Below, piece by piece: positions 1 through 9,102 of a stretch of 64,000 nt of DNA. The stretch comes from Candidatus Stramentimicrobium fermentans (lineage in GTDB: Bacteria; Atribacterota; Phoenicimicrobiia; Phoenicimicrobiales; Stramentimicrobiaceae), in the NCBI GenBank assembly GCA_012520575.1, contig JAAYOB010000023.1, positions 1-64,000 of the forward strand. Reading direction: 5' to 3'. Made by a program: the position numbers and the translations under genes. Each line of letters begins with the position of its first letter. The stretch's first letter is position 1. The notes beneath the pieces were generated by a model, which was not told the DNA's origin, did no database searches, and saw nothing but the letters and a program-made list of their open reading frames with translations.

Positions 1-1643
1 ACCAAGGACATATAAATCTTTATCTTCGGTTCGGTCCCGGAAGGCCGTATGGCATACCAGGAACCATCCCGGAAAAAGCATTTCAAAACATCGGATTGGG
101 GAATATCAATTATCTCTGCCCTCTTCAATTCATAATCATACTGTAATGGGGTTAAGTAATCTATCTTACGGGAGATGGGCATTCCTGGAACTTCGGGAAA
201 TTCTGCCCGAAAAGCAGTCATAATCTCCCCTATCTTTTGTTCCCCTTCTATTCCCTCTAAAAAGATCGACTCTAAATGCTCCAGAAAATACCCGTACTGT
301 TCATAAATCTGCTCTAATACGTTCAGCAATGTCAACCCCATCTTTTTATAATAAGCAGCCATCTCAACAATCAGCATAGCACTAATTACCGCATCCTTAT
401 CCCGCACAAAATTACCGGCCAAATAACCAATGCTCTCCTCATAGCCGAATAAGAATATGCCGCCTTCTTTTTCCAGCTCTTCAGCTTTATTACAGATAAA
501 TTTAAAGCCGGTAAGAGTATCATAAACGGGGATATCAAAACTTTCCGAAATTACTCTGCCCATTTCTGAGGTGACAATGGTCTTGATAATAAATCCTTTT
601 TTAGGCAATTTTCCCTTCTCTTGACGTCTTTTTAGAATATAGTGTATCAGCAATGCACCGGTCTGATTGCCATTTAAAAAGACATAATCACTATGGCTAC
701 CTCTAACGGCTACAGCAATACGGTCACAATCCGGGTCGGTAGCCAGCAGTATCTCAGCCCCCACTTTTTCTCCCAACTTAACAGCATGCTCAAATGCTTC
801 CACATTTTCCGGATTGGGTGATTCCACAGTAGAAAAATCAGGGTCCGGTTTGGCTTGCTCTTCATCCACAAAAACATTCTTATAGCCCAAATCACTCAAA
901 ATTGTTCTGATAGGAGTATTTCCGGCACCATGAAGCGGTGTATATACTATCTTTATTTCCTTATCTGTTTCCTCATCTTTACTTAAGGACAGGGTTTTTA
1001 CCTTCTCGTAATAGACACGGTCAAAAACTTCTCCCAACACCTCACACAATCCTTTTTCCCGAGCCTTTTTTAAAGAAATCAATTTTACTTCGGAATAATC
1101 TTTTATCTTACCAATCTCAGCAATAATCTCATCTGCTACCTCTGGCAGTATTTGGGCGCCGTTTTCTCCATAAACCTTATAGCCGTTATAATCCGGCGGA
1201 TTATGGCTGGCGGTAATGACGATACCTCCCACCGCTCCAATCATTTTTACGGCAAAAGAGAGCTCCGGTGTTGGTCTGATACCATCAAAGAGATATGTTT
1301 TTATACCATTGGCAGCTAAAACCTGAACAGCATGCTCTGAAAACTCACGTGACATATGGCGGGGGTCATAGGCAATCACTACTCCTCTATCCGATGCATT
1401 TTTCACATTTTTTACCAGATAATTCGCTAGTCCCTGAGTAGACTGTCCCACTGTATAAATATTCATACGATTAGTACCAATAGCAATTTTCCCTCTCATC
1501 CCACCGGTACCAAACTCTAAATCCTTATAAAAACGGTCCTCAATCTCTTCTTTATTGTGGGATATGGAGCGCAATTCTTCCTTATCCGGTATACTGAGAA
1601 AGGAACTATTGAGCCATTTTTGGTATTTGTCTAAATAATCCAA
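1..1643 (-). CDS. Phosphoglucomutase/phosphomannomutase family phospho-sugar mutase, 3' end truncated by window edge, TTG start
   Basis: Not in the ORF track. My translation from TTG (1643-1641), preceded by GGAGG with 6-nt spacing, reads LDKYQKWLNSSFLSIPDKEELRSIS...FGTGGMRGKIAIGTNRMN...ITASHNPPDYNGYKVYGENGAQ; the TASHNP phosphoserine-loop motif is diagnostic. Confidence 0.93.
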   Translation of the reverse strand, partial: MDYLDKYQKWLNSSFLSIPDKEELRSISHNKEEIEDRFYKDLEFGTGGMRGKIAIGTNRMNIYTVGQSTQGLANYLVKNVKNASDRGVVIAYDPRHMSREFSEHAVQVLAANGIKTYLFDGIRPTPELSFAVKMIGAVGGIVITASHNPPDYNGYKVYGENGAQILPEVADEIIAEIGKIKDYSEVKLISLKKAREKGLCEVLGEVFDRVYYEKVKTLSLSKDEETDKEIKIVYTPLHGAGNTPIRTILSDLGYKNVFVDEEQAKPDPDFSTVESPNPENVEAFEHAVKLGEKVGAEILLATDPDCDRIAVAVRGSHSDYVFLNGNQTGALLIHYILKRRQEKGKLPKKGFIIKTIVTSEMGRVISESFDIPVYDTLTGFKFICNKAEELEKEGGIFLFGYEESIGYLAGNFVRDKDAVISAMLIVEMAAYYKKMGLTLLNVLEQIYEQYGYFLEHLESIFLEGIEGEQKIGEIMTAFRAEFPEVPGMPISRKIDYLTPLQYDYELKRAEIIDIPQSDVLKCFFRDGSWYAIRPSGTEPKIKIYMSL

Positions 1644-1675
1644 TTATTACCTCCGATCCGTATAATTTTTAGAAT

Positions 1676-2830
1676 TCATTTAAAAAATTCTTTTGCTAAA
1701 TCGGTCAGATAAGGTCTCAGCAATTTACCCGCATCCAACAATATTGAGGGCTTTTGAAACGCCTCTCTGAATAATCCGGAATGGGTATCAAAATCGACTA
1801 TCTGTTCTATGAAAGGAGCATTTTTTTTAAATATCTGAAACAATTCTGCTCTCTGATATTCTTCCAGGTTTTCATAAATTTTACGTGCCCTTATACCAAA
1901 TCTTATTTCTGGGCCAAATTGTTTTTTCCATCTGCCGTCATACCGGTCTAAATTCCCTTCATTTATACAATCAGCCAGGATTTGTGCCGACCGTAAACCG
2001 AAAGAAAGTCCACCCCCCGTTAATGGCTTCATCTGACAGGCAGCATCTCCCACAAGGGCTATTCCGTCAGCTGAAGTGGAGATAAATCCGATAGGAATCT
2101 TGCCGGTGATTACCTCTTCTATCTTGCCCTCAATTCCTTTTTCTTTTATAAATTCATCCAATACTTTTTTCCCATGGTCAGCCACCACTCCCAGACGTAA
2201 TAAATATTCATTTTCGGGCACAATCCAGATAAAAAAGGGAATAGTATCATCAAAGAAAACTTGTACAGTATCAGGAGATAACTGTTGCTTGGAATCTTTA
2301 AGACGTATTTGGTATTGCAGGCCATAATAATAAGCTAATTCAAAGTTCCGGGATTCTCTTTTATGGTTATTCCTTTTTAAAAAATATTCTCTTACAATGG
2401 AATCAACCCCGTCTGCCCCGATTAAGATATCTGTTTCGTATTCTTTCCCCTGTGCTGTCCTGAGCAAATATCCCTTAGTATTTTGTTCGATTGAGGTGAC
2501 CGTTTCTCCTAAATGAATCTCTAAACCTTCGCCTAAACAGGTGTCAAACTTTTCCCGGTTTAATATTGCCGCTACTCCATCTTTATTAATAGAGAAACTT
2601 TCTTGCCAGGGAGTATTAATAGAAAAATTATTAATGGTATTGATAATGGCACCATCACTGATAAAAGGCCGCATCAGAGCAATAATATCCGTGGAGACAA
2701 TGCCGGCACATTGTACCGGTTTTCCAACCTCGTTATGCTCTTCCAACAGAATGGGATGGAATCCTGCCTGCTCTAATAATCGAGCAGTAAAACAGCCTAC
2801 CGGTCCCGCACCCACGATCACTATTCTCAT
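1676..2830 (-). CDS. FAD-dependent oxidoreductase, geranylgeranyl reductase family
   Basis: N-terminal MRIVIVGAGPVGCFTARLLEQAG Rossmann motif; internal GIALVGDAACQMKPLTGGGLSFGLRSA motif. Confidence 0.85.
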   Translation of the reverse strand: MRIVIVGAGPVGCFTARLLEQAGFHPILLEEHNEVGKPVQCAGIVSTDIIALMRPFISDGAIINTINNFSINTPWQESFSINKDGVAAILNREKFDTCLGEGLEIHLGETVTSIEQNTKGYLLRTAQGKEYETDILIGADGVDSIVREYFLKRNNHKRESRNFELAYYYGLQYQIRLKDSKQQLSPDTVQVFFDDTIPFFIWIVPENEYLLRLGVVADHGKKVLDEFIKEKGIEGKIEEVITGKIPIGFISTSADGIALVGDAACQMKPLTGGGLSFGLRSAQILADCINEGNLDRYDGRWKKQFGPEIRFGIRARKIYENLEEYQRAELFQIFKKNAPFIEQIVDFDTHSGLFREAFQKPSILLDAGKLLRPYLTDLAKEFFK

Positions 2831-2922
2831 TACTATTCGACCCTTCTCTATTTTAAATCCACCAAATGGCCAAATCGATTGTTGCCTCGTATGTCATTTG
2901 AATATTTAAAACAAATCATCAA

Positions 2923-3372
2923 TCATACTCTAATACCCTTATATTTTCTATTCTTTATCTTATCAATTATCACTTTTCTTCTCTCATTTAAAAAAGCATA
3001 ATCCTTTAATACGCTCAGTTGAAACTCCATCTTCTTTAAATTATCAGAATAATAAATCAAACATCCGGTTCTTAAAATCTCTGCCCGGAATACAGTGGAT
3101 GCCTTTTTTAAATCTACCAAATCGACTTCTCTCTTTAACCCATCGGTCAAATCCTGTGCGATAAGGAAAAGCGCATATTCATCGATATCATCATCCGTTA
3201 AAATGGCGATATCTATATCGCTATCATCCCTGACCCTATTCTTATTAACAGAGCCAAAAATATAGATTAGTTGCGGAGACAATTTGTCTATTAATATATT
3301 TTTTATTTTTTCTTTCATCTCTTCTGTCTTCATACTTTGTTTGCACCGATTCCAACTGTTTTCTTGCCTCAA
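2923..3372 (-). CDS. MNT-type minimal nucleotidyltransferase domain protein (no HEPN partner seen)
   Basis: IYIFGSVNKNRVRDDSDIDIAIL = GSxxxxxxxxxSDIDI nucleotidyltransferase motif; true start may be the internal Met MKTEEMKEK. Confidence 0.75.
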   Translation of the reverse strand: MRQENSWNRCKQSMKTEEMKEKIKNILIDKLSPQLIYIFGSVNKNRVRDDSDIDIAILTDDDIDEYALFLIAQDLTDGLKREVDLVDLKKASTVFRAEILRTGCLIYYSDNLKKMEFQLSVLKDYAFLNERRKVIIDKIKNRKYKGIRV

Positions 3373-3621
3373 TTATAACATACCGTAATCAATTGGTTAA
3401 TCTATTAATCGGTTAACTGGATAATTAGATAATAGTTTTCTGTTATCAGAACAGATTTTTAACCGTTTTTTATTCTCTGTAATTTGGCAATTTATAACTT
3501 TATATATTTTTCCTATTGACTTTTGGTGGATCGGTCGATTGTATTTTTGATTGGTGATATTGTCATGTAGCAGTCCTACAAACCGTAGGACGTATTAGAA
3601 TCATGAAGATTTTTTTCTTCA

Positions 3622-3661
3622 GTCATTGCAAATACTGCATTAGCATTGTGTGGCAATCTCA
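3622..3661 (+). repeat. Dispersed intergenic repeat, decayed copy (GTCATTGCrA...GGCAATCTCA type)
   Basis: GTCATTGCAAATACTGCATTAGCATTGTGTGGCAATCTCA; compare 52888-52924 reverse complement. Confidence 0.55.
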
Positions 3662-3730
3662 GACTCTACGACTCTCAATCTTGAACTCAAAACTGATTAC
3701 GGTTAACTGTATTTGATTTCATAACTTTTT

Positions 3731-4046
3731 TTACTTCAAATCCAACACAAATCTAATAGCTCTTTCCATCTCATCAATTTTTTCCTTACTAAGATGAGCT
3801 ATCTTCTCTCTCAATAAACTTTTCCTGATAGTTATAATGGTATCTAAATTGATAACACACTTTTTGCGTAATCTATCTTGTAACCCCAGAGGAACCTCGA
3901 CGGGAATACCTCTAATAGTAGAGATGTTATTTCTGCAACAGTCACCGCATTACGTACCGAATAAGCCTAATTACGGGATAATAACACAAAAGGCTTTCTG
4001 CCAATGGGGACGGCAAATCAGCCCACCAAATATCACCTTTCTTCAT
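3731..4046 (-). pseudogene. Degraded MazF/PemK-type endoribonuclease toxin
   Basis: Minus strand starts MKKGDIWWADLPSP, continues in another frame as IGRKPFVLLSRN*AYSVRNAVTVAEITS, then in a third as TIRGIPVEVPLGLQDRLRKKCVINLDTIITIRKSLLREKIAHLSKEKIDEMERAIRFVLDLK*; at least two frameshifts plus one in-frame TAG. Confidence 0.88.
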
Positions 4047-4050
4047 ATCC

Positions 4051-4314
4051 TTAAAATTCCTTATCCAAAATCTTATATTGCTTGTCTTCCCATTCTGCTA
4101 CCTTATCAACTTTCTCCGGAATTTCCTGATAACCTTTGATATATCGATTAATATCTTCTTCTTCCTTTTTTCTATCAAAATAATACTGGATAATCTGCTG
4201 AATTAATGAGCTTCTGGCAACATTCTTTCTTTCCTTTTCATCTTCTATTTTTTTATAACTATCCTTATCAAGAGTAATAGTGATCCTAACATTTTTCAAA
4301 CCAATCCCTCCCAT
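4051..4314 (-). CDS. Ribbon-helix-helix antitoxin-like protein (partner of degraded MazF/PemK)
   Basis: NVRITITLDKDSYKKIEDEKERKNVARSSLIQQIIQYYF is RHH-like; lies immediately upstream of the toxin remnant on the same strand. Confidence 0.75.
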   Translation of the reverse strand: MGGIGLKNVRITITLDKDSYKKIEDEKERKNVARSSLIQQIIQYYFDRKKEEEDINRYIKGYQEIPEKVDKVAEWEDKQYKILDKEF

Positions 4315-4657
4315 CTACCATACAGATATCCTACTTTTTTCATACTATTATATTATATCTTTACATACTTGTCTAATTTATTAACTATTTCATTGATTAA
4401 TCGGTTAATGGCTTGGATTTTTTCATCTTGATAGGTGTATTATTGGTTGATTGTATTTTTGATTGATAAATTAGCAGATTGGTTGGTTTATTGCCCGGTT
4501 GTGTTGGCTGATTAATTCTGACAAATAGTATAAACCATAAATGATTTTTTTCAGTCATCACACATAAATCTTTTAGTTACTATTAAAATATTTATGCAAT
4601 AATCTCGTCCCTTTTGGTGATTCACGCTTGGCAGATTGCATTCTCTTAGAGCCACCT

Positions 4658-6517
4658 TCACCATCTATACTCCCCCAGCAGTCCCTCATCCCTATTTGGC
4701 TTATACTCAGGTACTATCTCCTGTATTTTCTTAATAATTTCCCCCCTATGACTGCCTTGTGTCAGTTTTTCTAATTCCGATATTTCTTTCAGTAATTTTA
4801 CTCTGTCTACTTCCTGAGTAGAAACAACAAATATTTTTTCATGAGGGGTATGACTTTTCATTTGACTCTTTTCTACATCCGACATTAATTCTTCAAATAA
4901 TTTTTCACCAGGGCGCAACCCAATAAACTCTATGGCTATATCCTTTTCCGGCTCAAAACCCATTAGTTTAATCATCTCTTTAGCCAGGTCAAAAATATTG
5001 ACCGGCTCTCCCATATCCAATACAAATACTTCTCCGCTTTTGGCAAATATTCCTGCTTGTATCACCATCCTGCTGGCTTCAGGTATAGTCATAAAATAAC
5101 GTTTTGCCTCTCTATCAGTAACGGTAACCGGCCCCCCCTTAGCAATCTGTTCACGAAACAGCGGAATTACACTGCCACTACTATCCAGCACATTACCAAA
5201 ACGGACAGAGGCAAACTTAGTACGGCTATCCTTACCATAGGCTGCCACTATCATTTCAGCAACACGCTTGCTGGCACCCATTACACTAGTTGGGTTAATA
5301 GCCTTATCGCTGGATATCATAACAAAACTCTCCACCTTGTTTTCCTCTTTATGAGCTAATTCCACCAAATTTTTGGTACCGATAACATTATTCCATATTG
5401 CTTCTTCCGGGTAATATTCTAAAATAGGTACATGCTTGTAGGCAGCTGCATGAAAAATGATATCGGGTTTCATTTCTTGAAAAATATTTTTTAATTTCTC
5501 TGTATTAACAATATCCAGCAATAGCGGTACCAACAGCAAATCCGGCCATTCAACCCTCAGCTTATTAAAAATAGAGTAGAGCCCACTTTCGCTTTTATCC
5601 AATAAGATTAGCCTTAGGGGTTTATAATAACAGACCTGCCGGGCAAGCTCGCTTCCGATAGAACCACCGGCACCGCTTACTAAAATAGTTTTATTCTTAA
5701 TATAATCAGAGATAGCATCTGTGTCTAAATTGACCGGTATTCTCCCCAGAATATCTTCAATCTGCAGTTCTCTCACCTTGCTGTAATTAACCTGACCATC
5801 AATCAATTCATACAATCCGGGCAGTGTTCTAATATTCACTATTTTAGGTATATGCTCCACAATTTCTCTTATTTGCTTGCCATTGGCGGAAGGCATAGAA
5901 ATAATAACACTGCTGATATCTCGCTCTTTAATGATTTTGCTGATATCTTTCGTTGAGCCCAGCACTCTTTTACCATGAATACTTTTCCCTGCCTTATTCC
6001 TATCATCATCCACAAAACCTACCAAAACCCCCAAATCTTTTCTCTTCATTATCTCTCGGGATATAATATCACCTGCATCACCAGCCCCAACTAATAAAAT
6101 TCTCTCTTTACCCCCACTCATCTTAATCCGACTTTCATAATATAAGCGCCAGACTAATTTATTGCCAATAATAAAGGTAAGTGAAAAAAAGAAGAAGAGA
6201 AATCGTATGGTTTGAGGAAACCGATAGCCCTTGAGTAGGAGTACTGTTACGAGGGAAGAAAGAATTGTTAACACTAAAGTAGTGCCAATAAGGATAATCT
6301 CTTTTATACTAAAATAACGCCAGAAACAATCATACAAACGTAATAATAGCGAAAAAGTTACATAGATTAAACAAATAAGCCAGATATTTTCCCGATAAAG
6401 ATAAAAATAATGTGGAAACCCATTACTAAAACGAACCGCTAAAGATAGCAGTAGGGCAATATTAAGGCAGATTAAATCAACTAAAATCCAGATATACTTA
6501 TTATTAACTCTTCTCAT
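4658..6517 (-). CDS. Membrane-bound nucleoside-diphosphate-sugar epimerase/dehydratase (CapD/WbpM/PglF family)
   Basis: N-terminal TM segments, CoA-binding-like domain (ILLVGAGDAGDIISREI), ILVSGAGGSIGSELARQ, HAAAYKHVPILE, RFGNVLDSSGSVIPLFREQI, 619 aa. Confidence 0.93.
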   Translation of the reverse strand: MRRVNNKYIWILVDLICLNIALLLSLAVRFSNGFPHYFYLYRENIWLICLIYVTFSLLLRLYDCFWRYFSIKEIILIGTTLVLTILSSLVTVLLLKGYRFPQTIRFLFFFFSLTFIIGNKLVWRLYYESRIKMSGGKERILLVGAGDAGDIISREIMKRKDLGVLVGFVDDDRNKAGKSIHGKRVLGSTKDISKIIKERDISSVIISMPSANGKQIREIVEHIPKIVNIRTLPGLYELIDGQVNYSKVRELQIEDILGRIPVNLDTDAISDYIKNKTILVSGAGGSIGSELARQVCYYKPLRLILLDKSESGLYSIFNKLRVEWPDLLLVPLLLDIVNTEKLKNIFQEMKPDIIFHAAAYKHVPILEYYPEEAIWNNVIGTKNLVELAHKEENKVESFVMISSDKAINPTSVMGASKRVAEMIVAAYGKDSRTKFASVRFGNVLDSSGSVIPLFREQIAKGGPVTVTDREAKRYFMTIPEASRMVIQAGIFAKSGEVFVLDMGEPVNIFDLAKEMIKLMGFEPEKDIAIEFIGLRPGEKLFEELMSDVEKSQMKSHTPHEKIFVVSTQEVDRVKLLKEISELEKLTQGSHRGEIIKKIQEIVPEYKPNRDEGLLGEYRW

Positions 6518-6565
6518 ATTTAAATTATATGCTTAAGTTCTAATAAACCGCAAGCACTAATTATT

Positions 6566-7720
6566 TTATGCCAATGCTTCTCCCTTCAAGGTAATTGCTT
6601 CAGCTAACTTCTCAACCACATAATCCATCTGCTCTTCAGTTAAATTATTAAAAAAGGGAAGAGCAATCGTACGCGATGAGATGTCCTCCGTAACAGGAAA
6701 GTCGCCTCTCTGATAACCAAACATATCAACATAAAAGGGCTGCAAATGAATAGGTGTAAAGTAAGGCTTGCACTGCACGCCCTCCTGGTTTAAATATTTC
6801 ATAACCTTGTCTCTGTCAATCCCTTTAGCCAATCTAATCACATAAACAAACCAGCTCATCTTATTAGTATTCTGAGAAATATAAGGAATCTGCACTTCCT
6901 TAATTTCCCCTAATCTCTTGTTATATCTCTCTGCCACTTTCGCCCTTTTCTCTAATATCTCATCAATTCTCTCCAGCTGAGAACACCCCAAAGCCGCCGC
7001 CAATTCATCCATTCGAAAATTATACCCCAATCTGTCATGGTCCAACCATTCTCCGCTTATTCCTCTCCCCTGGCTACGCATACTCCTGGCGGCAACAGCC
7101 AGTTCTTCATTATCTGTTACCAATACCCCTCCTTCAGCGGTGGTTATTTGTTTATTGGGATAGAAGGCAAATACTCCGGCTTCTCCAAAGGTACCGCACT
7201 TTCTACCCTTATACTCTGAACCCAAAGACTCCGCTGAATCTTCAATTAACAATAAATTATATTTTCTTGCAATCTCCTCAACCCTATCCCAATCAGCCGG
7301 CTGACCAAAGACATCAACCGCTAACAGTGCTTTTACCTTTTTCAATTCTTCTGCTTTTAAGCTTTTCAGCCTTTCCTCAATCTTAACCGGGTCCAAATTC
7401 AAGGTCTGCTCATCAATATCTACGAATAAAGGCTCTGCCTTTTCAAATAAAATGCAATTGCTGGAAGCAATAAAGGAAAACGGGGTAGTCAATACCTTAT
7501 CTCCTTCCTGAATACCCAATCCCTTTATAATCAAATGCAAAGCACTGGTTCCGCTGTTAACCGCAACCGCATTCTTCACGCCTACATAATCACAAATCTT
7601 TTTTTCAAATTCTTCAATCTTTGGTCCAATGCTTAAAAACCTGGTCTTCAGTACTGCCACCACTGCATCAATATCTTTCTCTATAATATCCGGACTGGAT
7701 AACGGCACCTGCATCTTCAT
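6566..7720 (-). CDS. DegT/DnrJ/EryC1/StrS family PLP-dependent sugar aminotransferase (PglE-like)
   Basis: VAVNSGTSALHLIIKGLG, LLLIEDSAESLGSEYKG, FAFYPNKQITTAEGGVLVT. Confidence 0.93.
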   Translation of the reverse strand: MKMQVPLSSPDIIEKDIDAVVAVLKTRFLSIGPKIEEFEKKICDYVGVKNAVAVNSGTSALHLIIKGLGIQEGDKVLTTPFSFIASSNCILFEKAEPLFVDIDEQTLNLDPVKIEERLKSLKAEELKKVKALLAVDVFGQPADWDRVEEIARKYNLLLIEDSAESLGSEYKGRKCGTFGEAGVFAFYPNKQITTAEGGVLVTDNEELAVAARSMRSQGRGISGEWLDHDRLGYNFRMDELAAALGCSQLERIDEILEKRAKVAERYNKRLGEIKEVQIPYISQNTNKMSWFVYVIRLAKGIDRDKVMKYLNQEGVQCKPYFTPIHLQPFYVDMFGYQRGDFPVTEDISSRTIALPFFNNLTEEQMDYVVEKLAEAITLKGEALA

Positions 7721-7757
7721 TCCTCACTCCCCTAACTCTTTATATATTGTGCCTGCT

Positions 7758-8396
7758 TTAAACATTGTTTCTGATAAATCTAGCCGGCACACCTGCCACT
7801 ACAGTATTAGGTAAAACATCTTCAATAACTACACTCCCTGCCCCAATGTATGCATCATCTCCTACTTTCTTACCGGGAATAATCGCTACATGGCTTCCAA
7901 TAAAAACTCTTTTCCCTATCTTTACCCTGCCATTTATCCCACAATGAGAAGTAATTGTGGTAAAGTTGTCAACTTCTACATCATGACCGATAATTGATGT
8001 TAAAAGTGTAACAAAATTCCCAACTTTAGCATTCACTGATATTCTTGCATTTGGGTACACAATCAAGCCCTTGCCAATAAAATTGTGCTGGGTAATGATG
8101 GCTGTGGGATGAATTACTTCTGTAAAATCAGCGCCTTTCTTTTTTAAAGCCCGTACTGCTGCCTCTTTTTGTTGAGGAATTGATATGGCGCAGACGAATA
8201 CCTCTCTCGGACCGGGCTGCCATTCTTTTAAACTCCCAATAATAGAATGACTGCATTCATATCCCTTTAAAGCATTTAGATTATCATCAATAAAACCTTT
8301 TATTATCCACCGGGGCTTCACAGCATTGATATCTTTTATCCATTGCAGAACTTCTCTTCCCGTACCTCCCGCTCCTACAATTATAATTTCTTTCAT
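7758..8396 (-). CDS. Hexapeptide-repeat sugar O/N-acetyltransferase (PglD/NeuD-like)
   Basis: Rossmann-like N-terminus IIIVGAGGTGREVLQWI followed by left-handed beta-helix hexapeptides and terminal AGVPARFIR. Confidence 0.9.
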   Translation of the reverse strand: MKEIIIVGAGGTGREVLQWIKDINAVKPRWIIKGFIDDNLNALKGYECSHSIIGSLKEWQPGPREVFVCAISIPQQKEAAVRALKKKGADFTEVIHPTAIITQHNFIGKGLIVYPNARISVNAKVGNFVTLLTSIIGHDVEVDNFTTITSHCGINGRVKIGKRVFIGSHVAIIPGKKVGDDAYIGAGSVVIEDVLPNTVVAGVPARFIRNNV

Positions 8397-8463
8397 ACTT
8401 ATTCCTCCGGTTGATTAGGTTCAATTTCGATTAAAGATTAGAAACCATTCTAAACCAATCTTA

Positions 8464-9096
8464 TTATTTTTTCTCTTTAATGGTTGATATATATCCGGTA
8501 TTAATCCCATCTTCTCCGTATATTCCTTCTCGGGTGATAAATATAATCCACAGTGTCCTGAATAATATTGTTATATCAAGCCATAGAGACCAATTATCAA
8601 TATACCATATATCATAGTCAATCTTTTCTGCCCATGTTAACTTATTCCTGCCATTGACCAATGCCCAACCGGTAATACCCGGCTTCATTTCTAATCTTCT
8701 CCTATGCTCATCTGTGTATTGTTCTACCTGTGATAATAAGGTCGGCCTTGGGCCTACTATACTCATATCACCCTTAAAAACATTGATTAGCTGAGGCAAC
8801 TCGTCAATTCCCCAACGAAGATGCCTTCCGACATTAGTGATTCGGGGGTCTCCTTCCCTCAGACCTTCGCCCATCTCTTCAGCATTATCCACCATCGTTC
8901 TTAATTTATAAGTATGGAAAGGTTTGCCGTCTTTTCCAGCCCTTTTCTGTACGAAAAATACCGGTCCTTTCGAGTCCAATTTAATCAATACTCCAATCAG
9001 AGCAAAAATTGGTATTAAAAATATTAAAGCCGATCCGCTAGTAAAGATATCAAATATTCTTTTGATTGTTAACTTTATTCTTCTTAGTAGTTTCAC
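8464..9096 (-). CDS. Bacterial sugar transferase (PglC/WcaJ-like phosphoglycosyltransferase)
   Basis: KRIFDIFTSGSALIFLIPIFALIGVLIKLDSKGPVFFVQKRAGKDGKPFHTYKLRTM, DELPQLINVFKGDMSIVGPRP, KPGITGWALVNGR. Confidence 0.95.
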   Translation of the reverse strand: MKLLRRIKLTIKRIFDIFTSGSALIFLIPIFALIGVLIKLDSKGPVFFVQKRAGKDGKPFHTYKLRTMVDNAEEMGEGLREGDPRITNVGRHLRWGIDELPQLINVFKGDMSIVGPRPTLLSQVEQYTDEHRRRLEMKPGITGWALVNGRNKLTWAEKIDYDIWYIDNWSLWLDITILFRTLWIIFITREGIYGEDGINTGYISTIKEKK

Positions 9097-9102
9097 TAAT
9101 TT

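Noticed and set aside
710-1126. ORFs 710-895 (-) and 938-1126 (+)
   Set aside because: Both are off-frame within the TTG-initiated phospho-sugar mutase.
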